Below are positions 7,784-15,638 of a stretch of 64,000 nt of DNA, piece by piece. Made by a program: the position numbers and the translations under genes. Under the pieces are notes generated by a model, which saw nothing but the letters and a program-made list of their open reading frames with translations, made no database searches and was not told where the DNA came from. Every line of letters begins with the position of its first letter. Position 1 is the stretch's first letter. This stretch comes from Roseateles sp049532965 (lineage in GTDB: Bacteria > Pseudomonadota > Gammaproteobacteria > Burkholderiales > Burkholderiaceae_C), in the NCBI RefSeq assembly GCF_049532965.1, contig NZ_CP186694.1:5270001-5334000 (forward strand). Reading direction: 5' to 3'.

Positions 7784-9517
7784 TCATTCGTTGGTGGCCG
7801 ACAGCACCTCTTCCAGTGTCGTGACGCCCGCCCGGACCTTGACCAGCCCAGACTGCCGCAAGTCCCGCACGCCGTCCGCGCGGGCCTGTGCTGCAATGTC
7901 CATGGCCGTTCCCTCGGACAGGATGATCCGCTGGATCGCCTCGCTGATGGGCATCACTTGGTAAAGGCCGACACGGCCTCGATAACCATTGTTGCAATTG
8001 GAGCAGCCGACAGCCCGGTACGGCTTCCAGCTGCCGTCGAGTTCCTCTTCGGCATATCCCGCGCGCAGCAGCGCGTCGCGCGGATAGTCCGCGGGCGCCT
8101 TGCAGTTCTCGCAGAGCCGGCGTGCCAATCGCTGCGCGGTGATCAGCAGCACGCTGGACGCGATGTTGAACGGGGCCACGCCCATGTTCAGCAGGCGCGT
8201 CAGCGTCGTCGGCGCGTCATTGGTGTGCAGCGTCGACATGACCATGTGGCCGGTCTGGGCGGCCTTGATGGCGATGTCCGCAGTCTCCAGGTCGCGGATT
8301 TCGCCGACCATGATGATGTCCGGATCCTGTCGCAGGAACGCTTTCAGCGCGGCGGCGAACGTCAGGCCCGCCTTGTCGTTGACGTTGACCTGGTTGATGC
8401 CCGGCAGGTTGATTTCCGCGGGGTCCTCGACGGTCGAGATGTTGGTGCCCGGCTGGTTCAGGATGTTCAGGCAGGTGTACAGCGACACCGTCTTGCCCGA
8501 GCCGGTCGGCCCCGTGACCAGGATCATCCCGTAGGGCCGGTGGATGCAGGCGAGCAGCCGTTCCTTCTCGATCTTCTCGTAGCCCAGCGCCTCGATGCCC
8601 AGCTTGGCCGAGGACGGGTCCAGGATACGGATCACGATCTTCTCGCCGAACAGCGTCGGCAGCGTCGAGACCCGGAAGTCGATCGCCTTGCTGCCGAACT
8701 TGAGCTTCATCCGGCCGTCCTGCGGGACGCGGCGTTCCGAGATGTCCAGGCGCGAAATCACCTTGATGCGGGAGGACAGCTTGTCCTTGATCGCGATCGG
8801 CGGCTGGGTGATCTCGCGCAGTTCGCCGTCGACGCGGAAGCGGACGCGGTAGTGGTACTCGTAGGGCTCGAAGTGCAGGTCGGAGGCCCGCATGTTGATC
8901 GCGTCGACCAGCATCTTCTGAAGGAAGCGGACAACCGGGGCGTCCTCGACGTCCGTGATGTCCTGCGTCTCCTCCGGCGGTGGAGCGTCGTCGTCGGCGA
9001 TGTCGAAGTCGAAGTCCTCGCCGGAGATTGCCTCGAGCGCCTCCGAGGTCGACGCCGCGGTGATGCCGAGCAGCTTGGCGAGCTTGTCGTGCTCGACGAT
9101 GATCCATTCGGGCGTCAGCTGTGTCGCGAACTTGATGCGCTCGACGACTTCCTGCTCGGTCGGGTCGGCCCCACCGATGAAGAGGCGGTTGCCCCGGCGC
9201 GCGAGCACCACGACCTGGTACTGCGTCGAGAGCTTCGCGTCGATGATGTTCTGCGGCAGCTTGTGCCCGTCGATCGCATTCAGGTCGAGCAGCGGCAGCG
9301 CCAGCGCGTGCGAGAGCGTGTGGGCCAGGTCCGCCGGCGACACGGTGCCGGACGCCATCACGGTGTTGACGAAGCTGGTCTTCTTCTCGCGCGCCAGCTT
9401 GACCAGGTCCTCGGCGGCCTGTGGCTTGAGCTTGCCGGCGTGCACGAGCACGCGGGCAACGCCGGACAGGGCGGACTGAGGGGGTTCGGCCAAAGTGGTG
9501 TCCACGGATATCGCCAT
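7784..9517 (-). CDS. pilB: Type IV pilus assembly ATPase PilB
   Basis: 577 aa GspE/PilB ATPase driving pilus extension. It has an N-terminal MshEN/T2SSE-N region, Walker A GPTGSGKTVSLY, Asp/His boxes, Walker B IIMVGEIRD, and a tetracysteine zinc site CENCK...CSNCN near the C-terminus. ATG at 9517 (MAISVDTTL) fits the family; the in-frame extension upstream has no recognisable content. The start has no strong Shine-Dalgarno. No major pilin gene is in the window; pilS-pilR is at 42.8-46.2 kb. Confidence 0.95.
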   Translation of the reverse strand: MAISVDTTLAEPPQSALSGVARVLVHAGKLKPQAAEDLVKLAREKKTSFVNTVMASGTVSPADLAHTLSHALALPLLDLNAIDGHKLPQNIIDAKLSTQYQVVVLARRGNRLFIGGADPTEQEVVERIKFATQLTPEWIIVEHDKLAKLLGITAASTSEALEAISGEDFDFDIADDDAPPPEETQDITDVEDAPVVRFLQKMLVDAINMRASDLHFEPYEYHYRVRFRVDGELREITQPPIAIKDKLSSRIKVISRLDISERRVPQDGRMKLKFGSKAIDFRVSTLPTLFGEKIVIRILDPSSAKLGIEALGYEKIEKERLLACIHRPYGMILVTGPTGSGKTVSLYTCLNILNQPGTNISTVEDPAEINLPGINQVNVNDKAGLTFAAALKAFLRQDPDIIMVGEIRDLETADIAIKAAQTGHMVMSTLHTNDAPTTLTRLLNMGVAPFNIASSVLLITAQRLARRLCENCKAPADYPRDALLRAGYAEEELDGSWKPYRAVGCSNCNNGYRGRVGLYQVMPISEAIQRIILSEGTAMDIAAQARADGVRDLRQSGLVKVRAGVTTLEEVLSATNE

Positions 9518-9944
9518 CGGGGTTGGGTCTTGCCGGACGCCGGCACGTGCGCCGGAACAGCCCTGCACTTTACCCCCTTGAACGAAGGGGTGGCGGCAGG
9601 GCCGACCCGGGCTTTCGCCGAAGTCAGACGCTTCGTGTAATTTCGGCGTAGGTCACTGGAAATTGAGCGGGAATTGTGCGAGGCCGGCAGCGCCGCCGAT
9701 CCACGCGATCGGCCGGCTCGCGAATGTATTCAGCGGAGCGTGCTGGCGTCCTGTCCGACGTCCAACGAGGCACTGTCAACGTCGCATGGGCGTGCGGAAG
9801 GGGCGGGGCGCCAATGAGGCGGGCGAATCGGAATTGCGAATCGGAATTGAGATCGCCGAAACAAGAAGCCCCAGCAAAGAGGCCAGCGAAGAGCCCAAAC
9901 GAAAAAGCCCAAGTGGTCGATCCACTTGGGCTTTTTGATGTGTC
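9518..9944. other. Intergenic region between pilB and tRNA-Pro
   Basis: About 430 bases with no convincing gene. It holds a hairpin-forming stretch close to pilB (9572-9591, CCCCTT/AAGGGG), a two-copy 13-bp tandem repeat (GCGAATCGGAATT at 9823-9835 and 9836-9848), and the tRNA-Pro terminator at 9902-9936. I could not identify a -24/-12 (sigma54) promoter for pilB. Confidence 0.6.
9902..9936 (-). terminator. Intrinsic terminator downstream of tRNA-Pro
   Basis: A near-perfect hairpin, AAAAAGCCCAAGTGG / CCACTTGGGCTTTTT with a TCGA loop centre. Read on the minus strand it lies about 10 bases after the tRNA 3' CCA and ends in a run of five T. It could work in both directions. Confidence 0.85.
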
Positions 9945-10021
9945 TGGTCGGGGTGAGAGGATTCGAACCTCCGGCCTCTACGTCCCGAACGTAGCGCTCT
10001 ACCAGGCTAAGCTACACCCCG
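9945..10021 (-). tRNA. tRNA-Pro (anticodon CGG)
   Basis: 77 nt on the minus strand. The acceptor stem CGGGGTG pairs with CACCCCG and CCA is encoded. D-arm GCTTAGCCTGGTAGAGC, anticodon stem-loop CTACG-TTCGGGA-CGTAG giving anticodon CGG (codon CCG), and T-arm GAGGTTCGAATCCTC are complete. CCG is a heavily used proline codon in GC-rich genomes. Confidence 0.95.
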
Positions 10022-10050
10022 CTTTTTCGGTCAGCGGATCGAGCGTTCGT

Positions 10051-11037
10051 TCAAGAACTTCTCTCCACCGACTGAGCCGCAAATTCTAGCAGGCTTTCTT
10101 TCCACTTGGAAAGAGGGAGTGCGGATAAATGTTGTCTGGCCTGTGCGACTTCCGCGCGAGCGGCTTCGCGCGTCGCCTCCAGCGCGCCGGTGCGGCGAAC
10201 GATCGCCACGATGTCCTGCAGCCGCTCCACCTCGCCGTGCTCGATCGCGTGGCGGATCAGCGCGCGTTCCTCCTCGGTGCCGCGCTCCATCGCGATCAGC
10301 AGCGGCAGCGTGGGTTTGCCTTCGCGCAGGTCGTCGCCGACGTTCTTGCCCAGGGACGCGCTGGTGCCTTCGTAATCCAGCGCGTCGTCGATCAGTTGAA
10401 AGGCCGTCCCCAGGGCGCGCCCGTAGCCGGCGCACGCATCCTCGAGGGCCGGCGGGGCGTCGGCGAGCACCGCGCCCAGGCGCGCGCTGGCCTCGAACAG
10501 CTTCGCGGTCTTGTAGCGGATCACGCGCAAGTAGCTGTCGACCGCGACATCGGGGTCGTGCATGTTCATCAGCTGCAGGACCTCGCCTTCGGCGATCACG
10601 TTGGTCGCATCGGCGAGCACCTCCAGGACGCGCATGCGGTTCACCGACACCATCATCTGGAAGGCGCGTGAGTACAGGAAGTCGCCCACCAGCACGCTCG
10701 CTGCATTGCCGAACAGCGCGTTGGCGGTCTGCTTGCCGCGTCGCAGCGCGGACTCGTCGACGACGTCGTCGTGCAGCAGCGTGGCGGTGTGGATGAACTC
10801 GACGACCGCGGCCAGTTCGCGGCTGGCGGGGGAGTCCGCGCCCAGCGCATTCGCGAACATCAGCACGAGCTTCGGCCGCATCCGCTTGCCGCCTGCGTGG
10901 ATGATGTACGCGGAGATCTGGTTGATCAGGGCGACGTCCGAGCGAAGCCGTCGCGCGATCACGGCATCGACTTCGGCCATTTGCGCATTCAGCGCATCGA
11001 GGACTTCGGCAACCGGGGTAGAGGCAATGGGCTGCAC
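10051..11037 (-). CDS. ispB: Octaprenyl/polyprenyl diphosphate synthase
   Basis: 328 aa trans-isoprenyl diphosphate synthase, making the side chain of ubiquinone. The first aspartate-rich motif is LLHDDVVDES and the second LIDDALDYEG; GGKRMRPKLV near residue 50 is the IPP-binding region. GTG at 11037 (VQPIASTPVAEV) is the best start: no ATG precedes the conserved region in frame, while the first internal ATG would cut into the N-terminal helix. It is divergent from rplU, as in E. coli. Confidence 0.92.
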   Translation of the reverse strand: MQPIASTPVAEVLDALNAQMAEVDAVIARRLRSDVALINQISAYIIHAGGKRMRPKLVLMFANALGADSPASRELAAVVEFIHTATLLHDDVVDESALRRGKQTANALFGNAASVLVGDFLYSRAFQMMVSVNRMRVLEVLADATNVIAEGEVLQLMNMHDPDVAVDSYLRVIRYKTAKLFEASARLGAVLADAPPALEDACAGYGRALGTAFQLIDDALDYEGTSASLGKNVGDDLREGKPTLPLLIAMERGTEEERALIRHAIEHGEVERLQDIVAIVRRTGALEATREAARAEVAQARQHLSALPLSKWKESLLEFAAQSVERSS

Positions 11038-11241
11038 TCTGGACTCACTGTGAGGGGAAGCGCGGATTATAGGAAGGCGCGGGCGTTGGTCGGATTGCGG
11101 TACTGCCGTCTGCGCACACCGCCGCGAGCCGGTGTGGCGGGGCCTGAGGTGAAGTGCGACGGAATGCTCGCCGCGGCCCAACCATGCCGCCACCGGAAGG
11201 CGCGAAGTGCCGTGGCTGCGGGCTTCCCGACCACTCAGGGT

Positions 11242-11271
11242 TTGCATGGAGGCAGTGCCCTGTGCTACATT
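11242..11271 (+). promoter_or_regulatory. Likely sigma70 promoter of rplU-rpmA
   Basis: TTGCAT (11242-11247) and TACATT (11266-11271) are separated by 18 bp. Both hexamers are reasonable matches to TTGACA and TATAAT, and they stand out in a GC-rich region upstream of a ribosomal protein gene. The start site is predicted near 11278. Confidence 0.6.
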
Positions 11272-11279
11272 CTCGGGCT

Positions 11280-11303
11280 CCGCATCTCCATGCGGTGTTT
11301 TTT
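11280..11303 (+). promoter_or_regulatory. Hairpin plus T-run in the rplU leader (possible attenuator or 5' stem)
   Basis: CCGCAT-CTCC-ATGCGG is followed by TG and six T. This looks like an intrinsic terminator but lies at the very start of the predicted rplU transcript, about 75 bp before the ATG. It may be a leader regulator of L21 synthesis or a stabilising 5' stem. Confidence 0.45.
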
Positions 11304-11377
11304 CTTGGGCGATCGGTGGGCTTCGATGGATTCCCTCCAGCGGATTTCGCGGGTCGCTCGCATGTGAAAGGGCTGAT

Positions 11378-11689
11378 ATGTACGCGGTCATAAAAACCGG
11401 TGGCAAGCAATACAAGGTTGCTGCTGGCGAAAAGATCAAGGTAGAACAGATTGCTGCGGAAGTTGGCCAAGAGATCGTGATCGACCAGGTGCTGGCTGTC
11501 GGAAACGGCGCCGACCTGAAGATCGGGACTCCCTTGGTTGCTGGCGCGAGCGTCAAGGCCACCGTGGTGGCTCATGGCAAGCACGACAAGGTGCGCATCT
11601 TCAAGCTGCGTCGTCGCAAGCACTACAAGAAGAGCCAAGGCCATCGCCAGACGTTCACCGAGCTGGAAATCAGCGCGGTCAACGGCTGA
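11378..11689 (+). CDS. rplU: 50S ribosomal protein L21
   Basis: 103 aa, the standard length. The N-terminus MYAVIKTGGKQYKVAAGEKI and the C-terminal RRRKHYKKSQGHRQTFTEL are characteristic of bL21. ATG at 11378 is preceded by GAAAGGGCTGAT. It is followed 37 bp later by rpmA, with AAGGAG in between. Confidence 0.98.
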   Translation: MYAVIKTGGKQYKVAAGEKIKVEQIAAEVGQEIVIDQVLAVGNGADLKIGTPLVAGASVKATVVAHGKHDKVRIFKLRRRKHYKKSQGHRQTFTELEISAVNG

Positions 11690-11726
11690 TCCTCGACTCA
11701 CTCGCAATCTGATCAAGGAGTAATCC

Positions 11727-11984
11727 ATGGCACAGAAAAAGGGCGGCGGCTCGACACGAAACGGCCGCGACTCGAAGCCGAAGATGCTTGGCGTCAAGGT
11801 GTACGGCGGCCAGACCGTCTCGGCAGGCTCGATCATCGTCCGCCAGCGCGGCACGAAGTTCCACGCCGGCACCAACGTGGGCATGGGCAAGGACCACACG
11901 CTGTTCGCGCTGATCGACGGCACGGTGTCCTTCACCGTCAAGGGCGAAAACAGCCGCTCTACCGTCGTCGTTACGGCGGCCTGA
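11727..11984 (+). CDS. rpmA: 50S ribosomal protein L27
   Basis: 85 aa. MAQKKGGGSTRNGRDSKPK at the N-terminus reaches the peptidyl transferase centre in bL27, and GQTVSAGSIIVRQRGTKFH is the family core. A clear Shine-Dalgarno AAGGAG lies at 11715-11720. Cotranscribed with rplU. Confidence 0.98.
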   Translation: MAQKKGGGSTRNGRDSKPKMLGVKVYGGQTVSAGSIIVRQRGTKFHAGTNVGMGKDHTLFALIDGTVSFTVKGENSRSTVVVTAA

Positions 11985-12046
11985 GCGCGTTGATGTCCTG
12001 ACGCCGCGAGGCGGAAGACCCGGTCTTCCGTTTCCGGCGGACCCAG

Positions 12047-12077
12047 AGCCCCGGCTTCGTCCGGGGCTTTGTTTTTT
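12047..12077 (+). terminator. Intrinsic terminator after rpmA
   Basis: AGCCCCGG-CTTCGT-CCGGGGCT followed by TTGTTTTTT. This strong terminator separates rplU-rpmA from obgE. A second GGAAGACC/GGTCTTCC hairpin lies just before it, near 12013-12029. Confidence 0.9.
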
Positions 12078-12215
12078 CGGCACCCGTTGCGATGGGTGTC
12101 CGCGCCGACCGCGAGCTCCGGCGAAACCTGACTCGCTCCGATTCAAAGCATGTCCTTGCGCGGGAGCGCGGGGGCCTGAATTACGATAGCCCCGCTCCGG
12201 GACTGAAGGCCATCC

Positions 12216-13469
12216 ATGAAGTTCGTTGACGAAGCCACCATCGATATCGCCGCCGGCAACGGCGGCGCGGGCTGCGCCAGTTTCCGCCGCGAGAAGTTCA
12301 TTCCCTTCGGCGGACCGGACGGGGGTGACGGCGGTCGCGGCGGCAGCGTCTACGCGGTGGCCGATCGCAACCTCAATACGCTGATTGACTACCGTTATGC
12401 CCGGCGCCATGAGGCGCGCAACGGCGAAGCGGGTCGGGGCTCGGACCAGTTCGGTGCCGCGGCGGAGGACATCATGCTGAAGGTGCCGGTCGGCACCATC
12501 GTGCGCGACCTCGAGACCGACGAGATCATCGCCGAGCTGCTCGAGCCCGATGTGCCGGTGCTGCTGGCCAAGGGCGGCGATGGCGGCTTCGGCAACCTGC
12601 ACTTCAAGACCTCGACCAACCGTGCGCCGCGGCAGAAGACGCCCGGCTGGCCCGGCGAGGTGAAGAAGATCAAGATGGAGTTGCGCGTGCTGGCCGACGT
12701 CGGCCTGCTCGGCCAGCCCAACGCCGGCAAGTCCACGCTGATCGCGGCCGTGTCGAATGCCCGCCCCAAGATTGCCGATTACCCGTTCACCACGCTGTAT
12801 CCCAATCTCGGCGTGGTGCGCGTCGGTCCGGAGAAGAGCTTCGTCATCGCCGACATTCCTGGCCTGATCGAGGGCGCCGCTGAAGGTGCGGGCCTGGGCC
12901 ACCAGTTCCTGCGCCATCTGCAACGCACGCGCGTGCTGCTGCATGTGGTCGACCTCGCGCCGTTCAATCCCGAGGTGGATCCGGTCGCGGAGGCCAAGGC
13001 CATCGTCAAGGAATTGAAGAAGTACGACGAGGCGCTGTACGAGAAGCCGCGGTGGCTGGTGCTCAACAAACTGGACATGGTGCCGGCGGAGGAGCGCGCC
13101 GCCCGCGTGAAGGATTTCGTCAAGCGCTACAAGTGGAAGGGGCCGGTGTTCGAGATCTCAGCGCTGACGCGCGAGGGCTGCGAGCCGTTGATCCGCGCCA
13201 TCTACGATCACGTCGCCGCGATCCAGGCGCCGCCGGTCGAGGATCCGGATGCTCGCTTCGACGAGCCGACGATCGATCCCCCCAAGGCTTTCCAGGAAAC
13301 GCGCAAGACGCGTGCGGCCAAGGCCAAGGTGATCAAGGCGGCAAAGGCGGCAAAGGCGGAATCCGCCGGGGCTACGCCCACCAAGGCCGCGCGCGGCAAG
13401 AAGGCCGACAAGGGCGACAAGGCGGAGAAGCCGCCAGAACGCGATCCGCGCTTCGACCCGCTGCCCTGA
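12216..13469 (+). CDS. obgE: GTPase ObgE/CgtA
   Basis: 417 aa. Large-subunit ribosome assembly GTPase also linked to stringent response and chromosome segregation. It has a glycine-rich Obg domain (residues 1-158), G1 GQPNAGKST, G3 DIPGLIEGA, G4 NKLDMV and G5 ISALT. The C-terminus (about residues 350-417) is a Lys/Ala-rich low-complexity tail ending in ERDPRFDPLP; such tails vary in length between species. ATG at 12216 follows the terminator of rpmA by about 140 bp, so it probably has its own promoter. Confidence 0.97.
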   Translation: MKFVDEATIDIAAGNGGAGCASFRREKFIPFGGPDGGDGGRGGSVYAVADRNLNTLIDYRYARRHEARNGEAGRGSDQFGAAAEDIMLKVPVGTIVRDLETDEIIAELLEPDVPVLLAKGGDGGFGNLHFKTSTNRAPRQKTPGWPGEVKKIKMELRVLADVGLLGQPNAGKSTLIAAVSNARPKIADYPFTTLYPNLGVVRVGPEKSFVIADIPGLIEGAAEGAGLGHQFLRHLQRTRVLLHVVDLAPFNPEVDPVAEAKAIVKELKKYDEALYEKPRWLVLNKLDMVPAEERAARVKDFVKRYKWKGPVFEISALTREGCEPLIRAIYDHVAAIQAPPVEDPDARFDEPTIDPPKAFQETRKTRAAKAKVIKAAKAAKAESAGATPTKAARGKKADKGDKAEKPPERDPRFDPLP

Positions 13470-13532
13470 ACGCGCACCCGGCATCGCCCTGACTTCCGGC
13501 TTCAGTCCACGACTTCCTCATCCTCCCATCGC

Positions 13533-14678
13533 ATGAGCAACGGCAACCTGAACGGCGAATTGACTGGTGTCCTGCGGGACGCGCGACGAATCGTCGTGAA
13601 GGTCGGCTCCAGCCTGGTGACCAACGAAGGCCGCGGCGTCGACGCCGAAGCGATCGGCAACTGGTGCCGTCAGTTGGCGGAACTGGCTCGGGAAGGGCGT
13701 GAGGTGGTGATGGTCTCCAGCGGCGCCATCGCCGAGGGGATGAAGCGACTGGGCTGGGCGAGCCGACCGAAGGAACTGCACGAGTTGCAGGCGGCCGCCG
13801 CCGTGGGTCAGATGGGGCTCGCGCAGATGTATGAAACGAAGCTGCGCGAGCAGGGCCTCACCAGCGCGCAGGTGCTGTTGACGCACGCCGATCTGGCCGA
13901 CCGCGAGCGCTATCTGAATGCCCGCTCGACGCTGCTGGCGCTGCTGCAACATCGCGTGCTGCCGGTCATCAACGAGAACGACACTGTCGTCAACGACGAG
14001 ATCAAGTTCGGCGACAACGACACCCTCGGCGCATTGGTCGCCAACCTCGTCGAGGCGGACGCGCTGGTGATCCTGACCGATCAGAAGGGCCTGTACTCGG
14101 CGGACCCGCGCAAGGATCCGAACGCGCGCTTCATCGACCGCGCCACCGCTGGGCGGCCGGAGCTCGAGGAGATGGCCGGCGGCGCGGGGTCGAGCATTGG
14201 TCGCGGCGGCATGATCACCAAGATCCTGGCGGCGAAGCGCGCGGCCAGCAGCGGCGCCAACACGGTCATCGCGTGGGGCCGGGAAACCGACGTCCTGCTG
14301 CGGCTGGCGGCCGGCGAATCGATCGGCACCGCGCTGCTGGCGTCAACGGCGAAACTGGCCGCCCGCAAGCAATGGATGGTGGACCACTTGCAGCTGCGCG
14401 GGAAGGTCGTCGTCGACGCGGGCGCCGCGATCAAGCTGCGCGAAGAAGGCAAGAGCCTGCTGCCGATCGGCGTGCAGGAGGTGTCCGGCGAGTTCCACCG
14501 CGGCGATGTCATCGCGGTGGTCGACCAGGGCGGCAAGGAACTCGCGCGCGGGCTGACCAACTATGGCAGCGCCGAAGCGCGGCTCATCGCCCGCAAGCCG
14601 TCGTTCGACATCGAACGGGTGCTCGGCTACGCGGCGGAGCCCGAACTGATCCATCGAGACAACCTCGTCTTGCGGTAA
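13533..14678 (+). CDS. proB: Glutamate 5-kinase
   Basis: 381 aa. First step of proline synthesis, phosphorylating glutamate. An amino acid kinase domain (KVGSSLVTNEGRGVD, VSSGAIAEGMKRLG, INENDTVVNDEIKFGDND, TDQKGLYSADPRK) is followed by a C-terminal PUA domain from about residue 285. Feedback inhibition by proline is known for the family. It follows obgE by 63 bp. proA is not adjacent. Confidence 0.97.
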   Translation: MSNGNLNGELTGVLRDARRIVVKVGSSLVTNEGRGVDAEAIGNWCRQLAELAREGREVVMVSSGAIAEGMKRLGWASRPKELHELQAAAAVGQMGLAQMYETKLREQGLTSAQVLLTHADLADRERYLNARSTLLALLQHRVLPVINENDTVVNDEIKFGDNDTLGALVANLVEADALVILTDQKGLYSADPRKDPNARFIDRATAGRPELEEMAGGAGSSIGRGGMITKILAAKRAASSGANTVIAWGRETDVLLRLAAGESIGTALLASTAKLAARKQWMVDHLQLRGKVVVDAGAAIKLREEGKSLLPIGVQEVSGEFHRGDVIAVVDQGGKELARGLTNYGSAEARLIARKPSFDIERVLGYAAEPELIHRDNLVLR

Positions 14679-14727
14679 CCGGCTCACGCGGCGGGCATCC
14701 GTGACCGTCGAAGCGTCCTGCATGGAC

Positions 14728-14752
14728 AAAGGCGCCCGACAGGGCGCCTTTT
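14728..14752. terminator. Bidirectional terminator between proB and rppH
   Basis: AAAGGCGCCC-GACA-GGGCGCCTTTT: a perfect 7-bp GC stem flanked by A and T runs, between convergent genes. Confidence 0.9.
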
Positions 14753-14790
14753 GCTTTCACGAGGTCGGTGTCTCCGATCGAGCGTGCCGA

Positions 14791-15504
14791 TCAGTCCTTC
14801 GCCGGCTCCGCAGGACCGCCGTGCACGGGCCCGGGTGGTGCTACGTCATGGGTGTCCCGGGATGCGTCGAGTGATGGCGGGTCGACCTGCGTCGCAACCT
14901 GCGCCGCCAGGGGCTGCGCGGCCCCCCGGCGCTCCCCGCGATCGTGCCGGTGTGCGTCCTGATCGCTGCCATGACGGTCGCCGCGTGGCGGCGGCCGCAT
15001 GCCGGCGCGCAGGTAGCGGTTGTGATGGTTGAGCCGTGGCAGGAAGCGGGCCAACTCCGTGAGCGCCATCTGGTACACGCCGCGCTTGAACTCGATCACC
15101 GCTTCGAGCGGCACCCAGTATTCGTTCCAGCGCCAGGCGTCGAACTCGGGGTGATCGGTGGCGCGCAGGTTCATGTCGCTGTCGCGGCCGGTCAGTTGCA
15201 GCAGGAACCAGATCTGCTTCTGGCCGCGATAGTGTCCGCGCGCGTCTCGCCGGATGAAGTGGTCGGGGACCTCGTAGCGCAGCCAATCCCGGGTGCGCGC
15301 GATGATGCGCACGTGGTCTGCAGTGAGGCCCACTTCCTCATGCAGCTCTCTGAACATCGCCTGCTCGGGCGTTTCTCCATGCTTGATGCCCCCTTGGGGG
15401 AACTGCCAAGAATGGGTGCGTATGCGCTTGCCCCAGAACACCTCGTTCTTGTGGTTGAGCAGGATGATGCCGACGTTGGGCCGGAAGCCTTCACGGTCGA
15501 GCAT
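14791..15504 (-). CDS. rppH: RNA pyrophosphohydrolase (Nudix)
   Basis: 237 aa. RppH removes pyrophosphate from mRNA 5' ends and so triggers decay. The N-terminus MLDREGFRPNVGIILLN and the Nudix box GGIKHGETPEQAMFRELHEEVGL (about residues 38-60) are diagnostic. The catalytic core ends near residue 160 (LTELARFLPRLNHHNRYLR); the last 75 or so residues are a His/Arg/Pro-rich low-complexity tail. ATG at 15504 fits the family. It is divergent from proS, a conserved arrangement. Confidence 0.94.
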   Translation of the reverse strand: MLDREGFRPNVGIILLNHKNEVFWGKRIRTHSWQFPQGGIKHGETPEQAMFRELHEEVGLTADHVRIIARTRDWLRYEVPDHFIRRDARGHYRGQKQIWFLLQLTGRDSDMNLRATDHPEFDAWRWNEYWVPLEAVIEFKRGVYQMALTELARFLPRLNHHNRYLRAGMRPPPRGDRHGSDQDAHRHDRGERRGAAQPLAAQVATQVDPPSLDASRDTHDVAPPGPVHGGPAEPAKD

Positions 15505-15638
15505 AATCAACCTCAAATCATTCGTTGGATTGATTATTGCACCGGGGCCAGAGCCCGGCGCGATCATCGCTAACCCTCGGTGGTGAACGGTTTCTCCGCG
15601 GCGGCCCGGCTGACCGCGGACTTTTATTTTCTGCGCCC

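Larger units (their letters stand above)
11038..11377. other. Divergent ispB-rplU intergenic region
   Basis: 340 bases without a gene. It contains a sigma70-like promoter for rplU (11242-11271) and a hairpin with a T-run at 11280-11303 in the presumed rplU leader. I see nothing definite for ispB transcription. Confidence 0.6.

Noticed and set aside
9572..9591. Terminator upstream of pilB
   Set aside because: It lies upstream of pilB on its own strand and has no T-tract, with no gene ending there; left as an unexplained hairpin.
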